From an uncultured Opitutales bacterium (GTDB taxonomy: Bacteria; Verrucomicrobiota; Verrucomicrobiia; Opitutales; Seribacteraceae), in contig CALKMX010000037.1 in assembly GCA_938091675.1 (NCBI GenBank), positions 1-41,617 of the forward strand: a stretch of DNA of 41,617 nt, read 5' to 3'. The notes under the pieces are model-generated. The model did not search any database and had not been told where the DNA came from. It saw only the letters and a program-made list of their open reading frames with translations. Below are positions 1 to 7,972 of the stretch, one piece after another (position 1 is the first letter of the stretch; the number at the start of each line of letters is the position of its first letter). A program made the translations under genes and the position numbers.

Positions 1-1
1 T

Positions 2-1171
2 GCACCCCACGGCCCCCTGCACTGTCCGCAAAAGTACATGGACATGTACAAAGATCAATCTTCCCGGCATGCTGCCTTTTTGGGCATGATTACCAACATT
101 GATGAGAATGTCGGCAAGACTCGTGACCTGTTAAAAAAACTTGGGGTTTATGAGAATACGATTTTCATTTTTACCACTGATAACGGGACCGCATTTGGGC
201 ATGATATCCACAATGCGAACATGCGTGGGCGTAAGGGAAGCGAGTACGATGGCGGACACCGCGTACCCTTCTTTCTTCACTGGCCAGCGGGTGGTATGAA
301 CAAGCAAAAGAAGATCGATACCCTGTGTCATGCGGTGGATATTGCCCCAACCCTGCTGGACCTGACCGGATCTCCCTCCCCCGAAAACTATCAATTTGAT
401 GGGGTTTCTCTACGGAGAATTTTCGAGGGCAAAGGGACAACCGACTGGCCGGACCGTATGCTGGTAACGGACTCCCAGCGGGTGCGTGATCCAATCAAAT
501 GGAAACAATCCTCAGTGATGAGCCAGGGCTGGCGTCTGATCAACGGCAAGGAATTGTATAATATAAATTCTGATCCCGGACAGGTGAGGGATCTTGCATC
601 CACACATCCGCAAAAGGTGGAAAAAATGCGGGCCTTTTATGATGCCTGGTGGGAGGAACTGGAGCCAACCTTTGCCCGGACTACGGAATTGTATATTGGC
701 CACCCGGAGCACCCGGTCGTTTCCCTTACCAGTCATGACTGGATCCAGGAAGAGTATCCTCCCTGGAACCAGCAGCAAAATCGGGCAAAATTACCGGTTC
801 GCCCAAGCAGCAAGGGATTAAAGCACGAAGGCCATTGGGCGATTAAAGTACTGGAGGCAGGAAATTACCTAATCCGAGTTCGCCGATGGCCGGAGGAATC
901 GAGGGGAAAAATAAACGAGGCTTTGCCAGGGGGCGAACAGGTTCCGGGTGCGGACAAGGCATTCCGTGCTCAGCCTGGTCTAGGGATCGAGGCAAGTTCG
1001 GCAACCTTGCGTCTGAATGGTAAGGATTTGCAGAGCAAACCGGTCCTGGAGGATTCAGAGGAGGTCTCCTTCCGCATGCTTTTGTCTGAGGGTATTCATA
1101 AATTATCCCCCTATTTTACAATCCCGCAGGGAGAGCTTGGCTGCTATTTCGCAATTGTTGAGTCAAAATAA
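2..1171 (+). CDS. Type I sulfatase, C-terminal part (5' end outside window)
   Basis: This is a secreted or periplasmic sulfatase that probably desulfates algal or other polysaccharides. The frame is open to the left edge and reads APHGPLHCP just before the first internal ATG at 38, a typical sulfatase segment, so the gene starts upstream of the window. The formylglycine Cys motif and the first metal ligands are therefore missing. The metal-site segment TTDNG and the following RGRKGS..GGHRVPFF.HWP are present, as is the AVDIAPTLLDL helix typical of the family. A C-terminal extension of about 120 residues (LEAGNYLIRVRRWP onwards) looks like a beta-sandwich domain and has a counterpart in the next sulfatase. 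The next gene starts 8 bp downstream, suggesting an operon. The family is certain; the substrate is unknown. Confidence 0.93.
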   Translation, partial: APHGPLHCPQKYMDMYKDQSSRHAAFLGMITNIDENVGKTRDLLKKLGVYENTIFIFTTDNGTAFGHDIHNANMRGRKGSEYDGGHRVPFFLHWPAGGMNKQKKIDTLCHAVDIAPTLLDLTGSPSPENYQFDGVSLRRIFEGKGTTDWPDRMLVTDSQRVRDPIKWKQSSVMSQGWRLINGKELYNINSDPGQVRDLASTHPQKVEKMRAFYDAWWEELEPTFARTTELYIGHPEHPVVSLTSHDWIQEEYPPWNQQQNRAKLPVRPSSKGLKHEGHWAIKVLEAGNYLIRVRRWPEESRGKINEALPGGEQVPGADKAFRAQPGLGIEASSATLRLNGKDLQSKPVLEDSEEVSFRMLLSEGIHKLSPYFTIPQGELGCYFAIVESK

Positions 1172-1179
1172 ACCGTTCG

Positions 1180-2943
1180 ATGCCTGTACGATTTTCGTTC
1201 ACATATTTGCTTTTCTTTTGCTGTAATCTCTGGGCAAATCCAAATCTGGTTGTTTTCCTGACTGATGATCAGGGATGGGGAGACTTAAGTTTGAATGGAA
1301 ACACCAACCTCCACACGCCCAATATCGATTCCTTGGCCAAGGATGGGGCATCATTTGATCGGTTTTATGTCTGCCCGGTATGTTCTCCGACCCGGGCTGA
1401 ATTTTTAACGGGCAGATATCACCAACGCAGTGGAGTTTCCGGAGTTTCCGCTGGGGCCGAAAGAATAAACCTGGACGAAACGACCTTGGCCGATCTTTTC
1501 AGGAGTGCGGGATACCAAACCGGGGCCTTTGGAAAATGGCATAACGGTATGCAGTATCCCTACCATCCATTGGGTCGAGGATTTGATTATTTTTACGGTT
1601 TTTGTTCAGGCCATTGGGGGAATTATTTCGATGCCTTAATGGAAAGAAATGGAGAGCTGGTAGAAGGATCCGGTTTCTGTGTGGATGATTTTACCGAGGA
1701 AGCGATCGATTTTATTGAACGCTCGGTAAAAGAGGAGAAGCCCTTTTTTGCTTATTTACCATACAATACACCCCACAGCCCTATGCAGGTTCCGGATAAG
1801 TGGTGGAATAAATTCAAGGATAAAGCACTCGATGAAATGATGAGGCATAGAAATCCTGAAAAGGAGGACCGTTTACATCTGCTTGCTGCATTGGCCATGT
1901 GCGAAAATATTGACTGGAATGTTGGCCGGGTGCTCCAAAAACTCGACCAATTACAGGTTGCCAAGGATACCATCGTTTTATTTTTCCATGACAATGGTCC
2001 CAATGGTTTTCGTTGGAATGGAAATATGGAGGGAAAAAAGGGTTCCACGGAGGAGGGGGGAACGCGTTCTCCCTTGTTGATTCGCTGGCCTGGTGGAATC
2101 AAGCCCGGGTTGAAGGTTGCACAGGTCTCGTCTGTTTTAGACTTGTTGCCCACCCTGACCGAGCTTGCCGGGATTAATCAATCCTTTCCCAAGCCTTTGG
2201 ACGGTATGAGCCTAAAACCTCTTCTCGAGGGTAATTCAAGTGATTGGAAAAATCGGACCCTGATTTCAAACTGGAAAAATCGGACAGGTGCGAGGGATCA
2301 GAGGTATAGGCTCGATTACAAGGGAAGACTCTACGATATGACTCATGATCCGGAGCAGCGTGTAGAAGTGAACAAGAAGTTTCCTCAAGTGCTGGAAAGA
2401 ATGAAAAAGCAGGTAAAAAAATTCAGCGATGAAGTACTTTCCCTCCGCACTCCTGATAATCGACCGTTCATGATTGGCCATCCTGGAGTTTCATGGACTC
2501 AGATTCCCGCACGAGACGGAAAGCCCCATGGAGCAATCAAAAGATCCAGCAAACATCCAAACTGTAGTTATTTTTACAACTGGGTGAATGTGGAGGATTC
2601 AATCACCTGGGATGTGGAGTTGGTTACTCCTGGATTGTACGAAGTTGAACTTTGGTATGCCTGTCCGAAAAAAGACCTGGGTTCAATCATAGAACTTTCC
2701 ATCCTTGGAAATTCAACTCGGGCAAAAATTAGCCAAGAGATAGACCCTCCCTTGCTTGATATGCACGACCGTTCGCCGAGGACTGAAGGGTATGTGAAGA
2801 AATTCCAACCTTTAAAGATGGGGGAAATTAATTTACCCAGTGGACAAGGTCAGCTGGAACTCAGAGCTCTTGAAATCCCCAAGACTCAGGCACTGGAGTT
2901 TCGTTTATTGTCCTTAAAGAGGGTGGCTAAGGAGAAGATTTAA
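1180..2943 (+). CDS. Secreted type I sulfatase (arylsulfatase family)
   Basis: Hydrolyses sulfate esters using a formylglycine made from the Cys of the C-x-P-x-R signature; here CSPTR at residues 68-72 in VCPVCSPTRAEFLTGRY. D29-D30 (FLTDDQGWGD) are the N-terminal calcium ligands and FFHDNG is the second metal segment. A hydrophobic signal sequence covers about residues 5-20 and ends at WAN. The catalytic domain runs to about residue 420. The last ~150 residues form a beta-rich extension with sequence such as PGLYEVELWYACP, resembling carbohydrate-binding or accessory sandwiches on Verrucomicrobia/Planctomycetes sulfatases. The tandem arrangement with the upstream sulfatase suggests joint use on one sulfated glycan. 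The stop TAA lies inside a TTAA that also supplies the stop of the opposing desaturase gene. Confidence 0.95.
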   Translation: MPVRFSFTYLLFFCCNLWANPNLVVFLTDDQGWGDLSLNGNTNLHTPNIDSLAKDGASFDRFYVCPVCSPTRAEFLTGRYHQRSGVSGVSAGAERINLDETTLADLFRSAGYQTGAFGKWHNGMQYPYHPLGRGFDYFYGFCSGHWGNYFDALMERNGELVEGSGFCVDDFTEEAIDFIERSVKEEKPFFAYLPYNTPHSPMQVPDKWWNKFKDKALDEMMRHRNPEKEDRLHLLAALAMCENIDWNVGRVLQKLDQLQVAKDTIVLFFHDNGPNGFRWNGNMEGKKGSTEEGGTRSPLLIRWPGGIKPGLKVAQVSSVLDLLPTLTELAGINQSFPKPLDGMSLKPLLEGNSSDWKNRTLISNWKNRTGARDQRYRLDYKGRLYDMTHDPEQRVEVNKKFPQVLERMKKQVKKFSDEVLSLRTPDNRPFMIGHPGVSWTQIPARDGKPHGAIKRSSKHPNCSYFYNWVNVEDSITWDVELVTPGLYEVELWYACPKKDLGSIIELSILGNSTRAKISQEIDPPLLDMHDRSPRTEGYVKKFQPLKMGEINLPSGQGQLELRALEIPKTQALEFRLLSLKRVAKEKI

Positions 2944-3965
2944 GCAGCCTTCAGGGACTCAGCAGCCAATTGAAGCTTGAGGTCGCGAAAGCTGATCATT
3001 TTGCCATTATCTTCGTCCCATAAACGGTAGCGAATCGAGCGAAGACTGGTAAACAAATTAAGTTCAGGTGCATTTTGAAAGAATGGGTCAGAAAAATGGC
3101 ACTTTTCCAGATGGTAGTTGGGAATCATCGGATTGAGGTGATGAATATGATGAAATCCGATATTCCCCGAGAACCATTGCAGTATTTTGGGTAACTTATA
3201 GAAGCTGCTACCTTCCATGGCAGCGGAGGTAAAATCCCAGTTTCTGGTTTCTTCCCAGTAGGTATCTTCGAACTGATGCTGAACATAGAACAGCCAAACC
3301 CCGGAGCATGCAGCCACGCCCATCATGATCAGTTGAAGGTACAGCCAAGTGGAGAACCCAAAGACCATGCTCAGGGCAAAACCCCAGGTGATCAGAGCAA
3401 GATTCATGACCATAACCGAGCGTTTTTCTCTGGGTTTGCATTTGCGGGAGGGGAATCGCTCCAATACAAAAAATAAAAAGAGTGGGGCGAAGATAAACAG
3501 GATGAATGGATTTCGGACAAACCTATAGTTCAGCTTGGTCGTCCGAGAAGAGGCTAGGTACTCCTTTACCGTCAGGGTCCAGATATCTCCAATCCCTCTT
3601 CTGTTTAAATCACCGTTGGTTGCATGGTGGACAGCATGTTCCCACTTCCAGTGATGATAGGGGGTAAAGGTTAGCATGCCGGTAATAAAACCGATGATAT
3701 CGTTGGCTTTTTTTGATTTAAAAAACGATCCGTGTCCACAATCGTGAAAAATAATGAATACACGCACCAGAAAGAGCCCAGCTATAACTGCAAGAATAGT
3801 GGATATCCAAAGGGAAGAGTCCTGTAAAAAATAGAGGCCTACCCAAATCAGTGACAGAGGAACTAGTGTATTAACTAGTTGCCAGGTAGCCCGTTTGAAA
3901 TTTGGACGCTGATACACTTCCACAAGTTTTTTCCACTCCGACACTGTTTTTAAGTTGTTTCTCAT
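2940..3965 (-). CDS. Membrane fatty acid desaturase (acyl-lipid type)
   Basis: Introduces a double bond into membrane acyl chains using a di-iron centre. With the start at 3965 (341 residues) the three histidine boxes are HDCGH at 74-78, HAVHH at 110-114 and HHIHH at 272-276, the classic eight-histidine pattern. Hydrophobic stretches lie around residues 33-70, 88-102, 155-170 and 185-225. This start (MRNNLK) is preceded by GGGA seven to eight bases upstream. A longer in-frame start exists at 3995 but would add only ten residues with no family support. The gene diverges from ppc and converges on the sulfatase, sharing the TTAA stop bases, so it is probably monocistronic. Regiospecificity (delta-9 or delta-12/omega) cannot be read from the sequence. 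Confidence 0.93.
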   Translation of the reverse strand: MRNNLKTVSEWKKLVEVYQRPNFKRATWQLVNTLVPLSLIWVGLYFLQDSSLWISTILAVIAGLFLVRVFIIFHDCGHGSFFKSKKANDIIGFITGMLTFTPYHHWKWEHAVHHATNGDLNRRGIGDIWTLTVKEYLASSRTTKLNYRFVRNPFILFIFAPLFLFFVLERFPSRKCKPREKRSVMVMNLALITWGFALSMVFGFSTWLYLQLIMMGVAACSGVWLFYVQHQFEDTYWEETRNWDFTSAAMEGSSFYKLPKILQWFSGNIGFHHIHHLNPMIPNYHLEKCHFSDPFFQNAPELNLFTSLRSIRYRLWDEDNGKMISFRDLKLQLAAESLKAA

Positions 3966-4125
3966 TTTTTTTCCCAAAATTAAAATTACCCGCATTCATC
4001 ACATCAGGGATACTAGGTTTAGGCAAGGACTGAAAACCTACTCCATGAAACTGCAAAAAAGAGGCAAGTTTTGTCGATGGCACTTGTCGGAAAAGCCCAG
4101 TACTTTATGAAAGGTCTTACCTCAG

Positions 4126-6795
4126 ATGAAAGAAATAACTGCAAAAAATAATTTGGTGTTCGGCCGTTCGATCGAGTCGGGACTGGAAAGAGTGTCTACT
4201 GATCACGAGTTTCTGGTGCAATCCTTTGCCCGGGTGCTTGAAAGCCTTGGGGTGGTGGGAGCTGCCTCGCTCTTGAGGGAAAGAGATTTCTCTGATCCCA
4301 AAGACTTGCTTGATCCGCAAACGGTCCAGGCGATCTCCTTTTATTTTCAGTTGCTCAACCTGGTGGAGGAGCATGGGTCGGGCCGTAGTTCCCGCCAACG
4401 CGAAAAGGAATTGGGCGGAGATGTGGAACCCGGGCGCTGGGGCCGTTACCTTAAGCAATTGCGGGAGGCAGGCTTTGGGGAAAATGAGGTTCGCGAAAAA
4501 CTGAAAGAGGTACGGGTGGAGCCCGTCTTTACCAAGCATCCAACCGAGGCAAAACGATGGGCAGTCCTTGGGCTGCACCGGGAAATTGTCCGTTTAATAC
4601 GAAAAAGGGATGCGGTGGAGACTGGATTTGAGCAGACTTTTTGCGACCGAAGTTTGCAAGCTGTACTCGAACGGCTTTGGCTAACGGGAGAAATATTTTC
4701 GCGAAAACCGGAGGTGGAAAACGAACTGGAAAACCTCAGTTATTATCTCAAACAGATTTTTCCGGTAGTTTTCAACAACCTGGACGACCGTTTGCGCTAT
4801 GCCTGGGAACTGGTTTGGCCAGAAGCCAGCCCCCTCAAGGATGAGGAACTCCCCACTCTTGTTTTTGGTTCATGGGTGGGAGGAGACCGGGACGGACATC
4901 CCAAGGTCACCGCTCAGGTAACGCGCGACACCTTACATACCCTGAATCAGGGAGCGGAAGAAGTGGTGAGGTCCCGCCTGCTTGAACTCGGGCAGAAACT
5001 TGCCTTTAGCCGGACAGGATTCGAGCCTCCCCAGCCTGTAATATCCCGCCTGAGTGAATGGGGATACTCTGACGAGATGGGGGAGCCCTGGAAAGCTTTT
5101 GTCCTGGGCATGGCCAGCCGTTTAAATGAGGGAGTCATCCCTTTACGCAAGGATCTGAACCTTTTAATCTCCAGCCTAGAGGATGCGGGTGCCCAGCGCA
5201 CAGTGAACCAGTACGTTCGCCCGGTCCTTCGCCTGATCAATAGTTTTGGCCTGCATCTCGCACGGCTGGACATCCGCCAAAACAGTGCCACCTATGATCT
5301 TGCTCTTGGACAAATGATGCAAGCTGCCGGCATCGAAGGGGGAGAGGGTTTTGGAATGTGGCCCCTGGAGAAAAAATTGAATTTTCTCAACACCGAGCTG
5401 AGCCATCCTCGCCCCATGACTCATTCATCCATGAAGTTGCCCCCGGAGGCGGAAGAGGTACGGGCAACCTTTCATGAATTGGTCGATCATCTGGACAGGC
5501 GTGGATCCGAGGGCCTTGGTTGCCTGGTGGTAAGCATGACCCGTTCGGTTGCTGATTTGCTACTGGTGTATGTTTTAGGCAAAGAGGTTGGACTGACCCA
5601 GTTTGTGGATGGGGAAATGCGGTGTTCTTTGCCGGTGGTTCCCCTCTTTGAAACTTATGAGGACTTGGAGGCGGCTCCAGGGATTATTGATGATTTCCTG
5701 TCCCATCCCTGTGCCCGAGCCAGCCTTACCAGTGAGGGTGGCGACCCTTCTCAAGTGGTAATGCTAGGCTACAGCGACAGCAATAAGGACACCGGAATTA
5801 TTGCCAGCCAGTGGGCCCTGCAGCGGGCCCAGAAAAGATTGCTGGAAATTGGAAGGAATCACGGAGTTTCCCTGACTTTCTTTCATGGAAGGGGGGGGAC
5901 GGTGGGAAGAGGTGCCGGTCCTACGCACCGTTTTCTCGAGGCCTTGCCCAGTGAATCTTTAGCCGGTGGATTGCGGATTACCGAGCAGGGCGAAGTGATT
6001 GGACAAAAATTTAATACTGCAACCACTGCATCGGCCAATCTCGAAACCCTACTTGCCGGATCCCTCGGAGCCCGCCTGCTTTCCTCCTCGAAAAAAGAGC
6101 CGGGTGAGATTACGGAAATTATGGATTTACTTGCCGAGGCCTCCAGACTCGCCTACCGCGAACTTTTGGAAACCGATGGGTTTGTGGAATTTTACCGACA
6201 GGCCACCCCTATCGATGCGATTGAACGCAGCCGGATTGGTTCGCGCCCAAGCAGGAGAACCGGGCAGGCAAGCCTGCAGGATTTGCGTGCCATACCCTGG
6301 GTATTCAGCTGGAACCAGTCGCGCTACTACCTGCCCGGTTGGTACGGGGTGGGTGCCGGGTTGGAATGCCTTAGCAAAAGCAGGCCAGACCTTTTTGACA
6401 AGCTTCCCGAATTTGTGGCCCAAAGTTCCTTTCTCCGCTATGTTTTTTACAACGCAGAAAGCAGCCTTGCCAGTTCTGACCCCGGATGGATGCGTGCTTA
6501 TGCCCAGCTGGTTGATAATGCCAGCCTGCGTCAGGGAATGCTCGAAAAAATCCTTCAAGAACGCACTTTAGCGGAGAATCATTTCACCACGGTTTTTCAG
6601 GGAACTTTGGAGGACAGGCGCCCCCGTTTTTGGAAGACTTTACAAGCCCGGGAGGATGCGTTGCGGTTATTGCACGGCCAGCAAATCCGTTTATTGCGCG
6701 AGTTCCGTGCAGAAGGTGGAGATCATCAGGAAATGGTCGAAAGAATGCTCCTGGTGGTTAATGCCATTGCCAGCGGTTTGCGCACCACCGGGTAA
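4126..6795 (+). CDS. ppc: Phosphoenolpyruvate carboxylase
   Basis: Carboxylates PEP with bicarbonate to oxaloacetate, refilling the TCA cycle in the cytoplasm. The 889 residues match the bacterial family length. Diagnostic segments are FTKHPTE with the catalytic His at 138 (the same number as in E. coli), SWVGGDRDGHP, GYSDSNKD with Lys554, and FHGRGGTVGRG with Arg589. They also include LRITEQGEVI, RIGSRPSRR..IPWVFSWNQSR, and a C-terminus ending TTG, close to the usual NTG that completes the active site. The ATG at 4126 gives the expected N-terminus. The gene is divergent from the desaturase, with a 160-bp intergenic region that must hold both promoters. The downstream neighbour is convergent, so ppc is likely a single-gene transcript. 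Confidence 0.98.
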   Translation: MKEITAKNNLVFGRSIESGLERVSTDHEFLVQSFARVLESLGVVGAASLLRERDFSDPKDLLDPQTVQAISFYFQLLNLVEEHGSGRSSRQREKELGGDVEPGRWGRYLKQLREAGFGENEVREKLKEVRVEPVFTKHPTEAKRWAVLGLHREIVRLIRKRDAVETGFEQTFCDRSLQAVLERLWLTGEIFSRKPEVENELENLSYYLKQIFPVVFNNLDDRLRYAWELVWPEASPLKDEELPTLVFGSWVGGDRDGHPKVTAQVTRDTLHTLNQGAEEVVRSRLLELGQKLAFSRTGFEPPQPVISRLSEWGYSDEMGEPWKAFVLGMASRLNEGVIPLRKDLNLLISSLEDAGAQRTVNQYVRPVLRLINSFGLHLARLDIRQNSATYDLALGQMMQAAGIEGGEGFGMWPLEKKLNFLNTELSHPRPMTHSSMKLPPEAEEVRATFHELVDHLDRRGSEGLGCLVVSMTRSVADLLLVYVLGKEVGLTQFVDGEMRCSLPVVPLFETYEDLEAAPGIIDDFLSHPCARASLTSEGGDPSQVVMLGYSDSNKDTGIIASQWALQRAQKRLLEIGRNHGVSLTFFHGRGGTVGRGAGPTHRFLEALPSESLAGGLRITEQGEVIGQKFNTATTASANLETLLAGSLGARLLSSSKKEPGEITEIMDLLAEASRLAYRELLETDGFVEFYRQATPIDAIERSRIGSRPSRRTGQASLQDLRAIPWVFSWNQSRYYLPGWYGVGAGLECLSKSRPDLFDKLPEFVAQSSFLRYVFYNAESSLASSDPGWMRAYAQLVDNASLRQGMLEKILQERTLAENHFTTVFQGTLEDRRPRFWKTLQAREDALRLLHGQQIRLLREFRAEGGDHQEMVERMLLVVNAIASGLRTTG

Positions 6796-6816
6796 GGCGG
6801 TTTAAGGAAAAAGCCT

Positions 6817-7878
6817 TTAGCGCTGAAACCGGGCGGGGGCTTCATCCGCCAGATCGAGGACGGTGGCAACATTGAGAAAAGTAATTTCTCCCATCGTTTC
6901 GCAGGATTCGAAACGCTTATCCCCATGCATCCGGCCAAGTTCCTCGCGCAACCGTCTAACTTTTTCGTCGCTGGAGATACGATCCTCACACATGCAGGTG
7001 CGCAGACGTTTGATCCGGGTCTGGGAAAAATTGAACCTTCGCTTGATCAAAGTTCGTTCCTCCCGTTGGTACTGGAGGCTGGTATCGCGGTTGATCAGGC
7101 TGGTACAAAGGTCGACCACCGGTAAATTATTTTTAAAGAACTGGGGCAGATAAAAACTTCTCCGGCCCTCATAGGACTGCTGGTCGAAATCGATCGCCCG
7201 TACCCGGTACTGGGTGTGTTCAAGATCCGGGGTCATTTCCACCACATAATTGTAAGCCCGCATATCTCCGAGCAGACGGACAAAGCATCTCTCATTGAAC
7301 TTGATAAATTCCTTGGCAAGCCGAACTTCGTTCAATTCTTCGCGCTGCAAATAGTTGCGAATGAAGTCATCTCCTGGAACTCCAATGATGTGTTCTTCAA
7401 TAAGCGTGTCTTTGTCTACCTGGAAATTAATTTCGTTGGGGGAGAGCAACTGCTCGAGCTCCAGGCCGTAAACCCGGGAGGCATCTGCTCTTTTGACATA
7501 AAAATAATCGTGGTTATCATTGTACTGATTGACGATACGGATGCGGAATGGCTTGGTATTGCCAAAGGTGCAGTAGTCCACCCGGTCGACATAGAGGTTG
7601 GGCAGGATCCGTTCATCTCCGCCCGAACGCAGGAGGACATAAATTTTTTTCAATCCCTCGAACATCTCCCTCCCATAGTTCTGATCGTAGACCATGGTCT
7701 GCCACAAAGTATCCTCATTCTTTGCATTCATCACCGGGTAGCAGTCATCGGACTGAAGCAGGTTTTCGTAATGAACCGGTAAATCGAGCTGACGTTTATA
7801 GTACTTGAGGTACTCGCGCAGAGGGTCGCTCAGCGGGTAGAATTTCTTTTTCTGCTGCTGTGGAAGATCTTCCTTCAT
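6817..7878 (-). CDS. Uncharacterised protein with kinase-like motifs
   Basis: A soluble 353-residue protein with no signal peptide or membrane segment; I do not recognise a named family. The motif order is that of protein-kinase-fold phosphotransferases. A lysine sits in a strand-like YFYVKR (K129), glutamates follow in LIEEHIIGVPGDDFI (161-173, hinge-like), then GDMRAYNYVVEM (D205 with N210 five residues later, like a catalytic loop) and VRAIDFDQQSYEGRR (D230/D232, like the metal-binding DFG segment). There is no clear glycine-rich loop, so an atypical kinase or a dead relative are both possible. The start ATG at 7878 has AGGA about five bases upstream. It follows the ABC permease gene by about 94 bp on the same strand and may be read through from that operon. 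Confidence 0.8.
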   Translation of the reverse strand: MKEDLPQQQKKKFYPLSDPLREYLKYYKRQLDLPVHYENLLQSDDCYPVMNAKNEDTLWQTMVYDQNYGREMFEGLKKIYVLLRSGGDERILPNLYVDRVDYCTFGNTKPFRIRIVNQYNDNHDYFYVKRADASRVYGLELEQLLSPNEINFQVDKDTLIEEHIIGVPGDDFIRNYLQREELNEVRLAKEFIKFNERCFVRLLGDMRAYNYVVEMTPDLEHTQYRVRAIDFDQQSYEGRRSFYLPQFFKNNLPVVDLCTSLINRDTSLQYQREERTLIKRRFNFSQTRIKRLRTCMCEDRISSDEKVRRLREELGRMHGDKRFESCETMGEITFLNVATVLDLADEAPARFQR

Positions 7879-7972
7879 CCGTCCTGGATATGTCTGCTCA
7901 TAAGAGGATTGGAAGCTAACACTAACTCACGGAGATGCGGGGTACAAGGCGCAAACACCTGCACGATCCGTC

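Noticed and set aside
4014-4040. 7-bp inverted repeat TAGGTTT/AAACCTA between desaturase and ppc
   Set aside because: A match of this length with a 13-base spacer is expected by chance in a region of this size.
4100-4125. Possible ppc promoter (TTGTCG / TATGAA)
   Set aside because: Only 4 of 6 matches in each element; too weak to list as a feature.
5999-6571. Open frame on the plus strand inside ppc
   Set aside because: Shadow frame of the PEP carboxylase C-terminal half; Pro/Arg-rich sequence without features.
7216-7782. 188-codon plus-strand frame antisense to the kinase-like gene
   Set aside because: The minus-strand frame has the kinase-like motifs and a ribosome site; the plus frame shows no motif.
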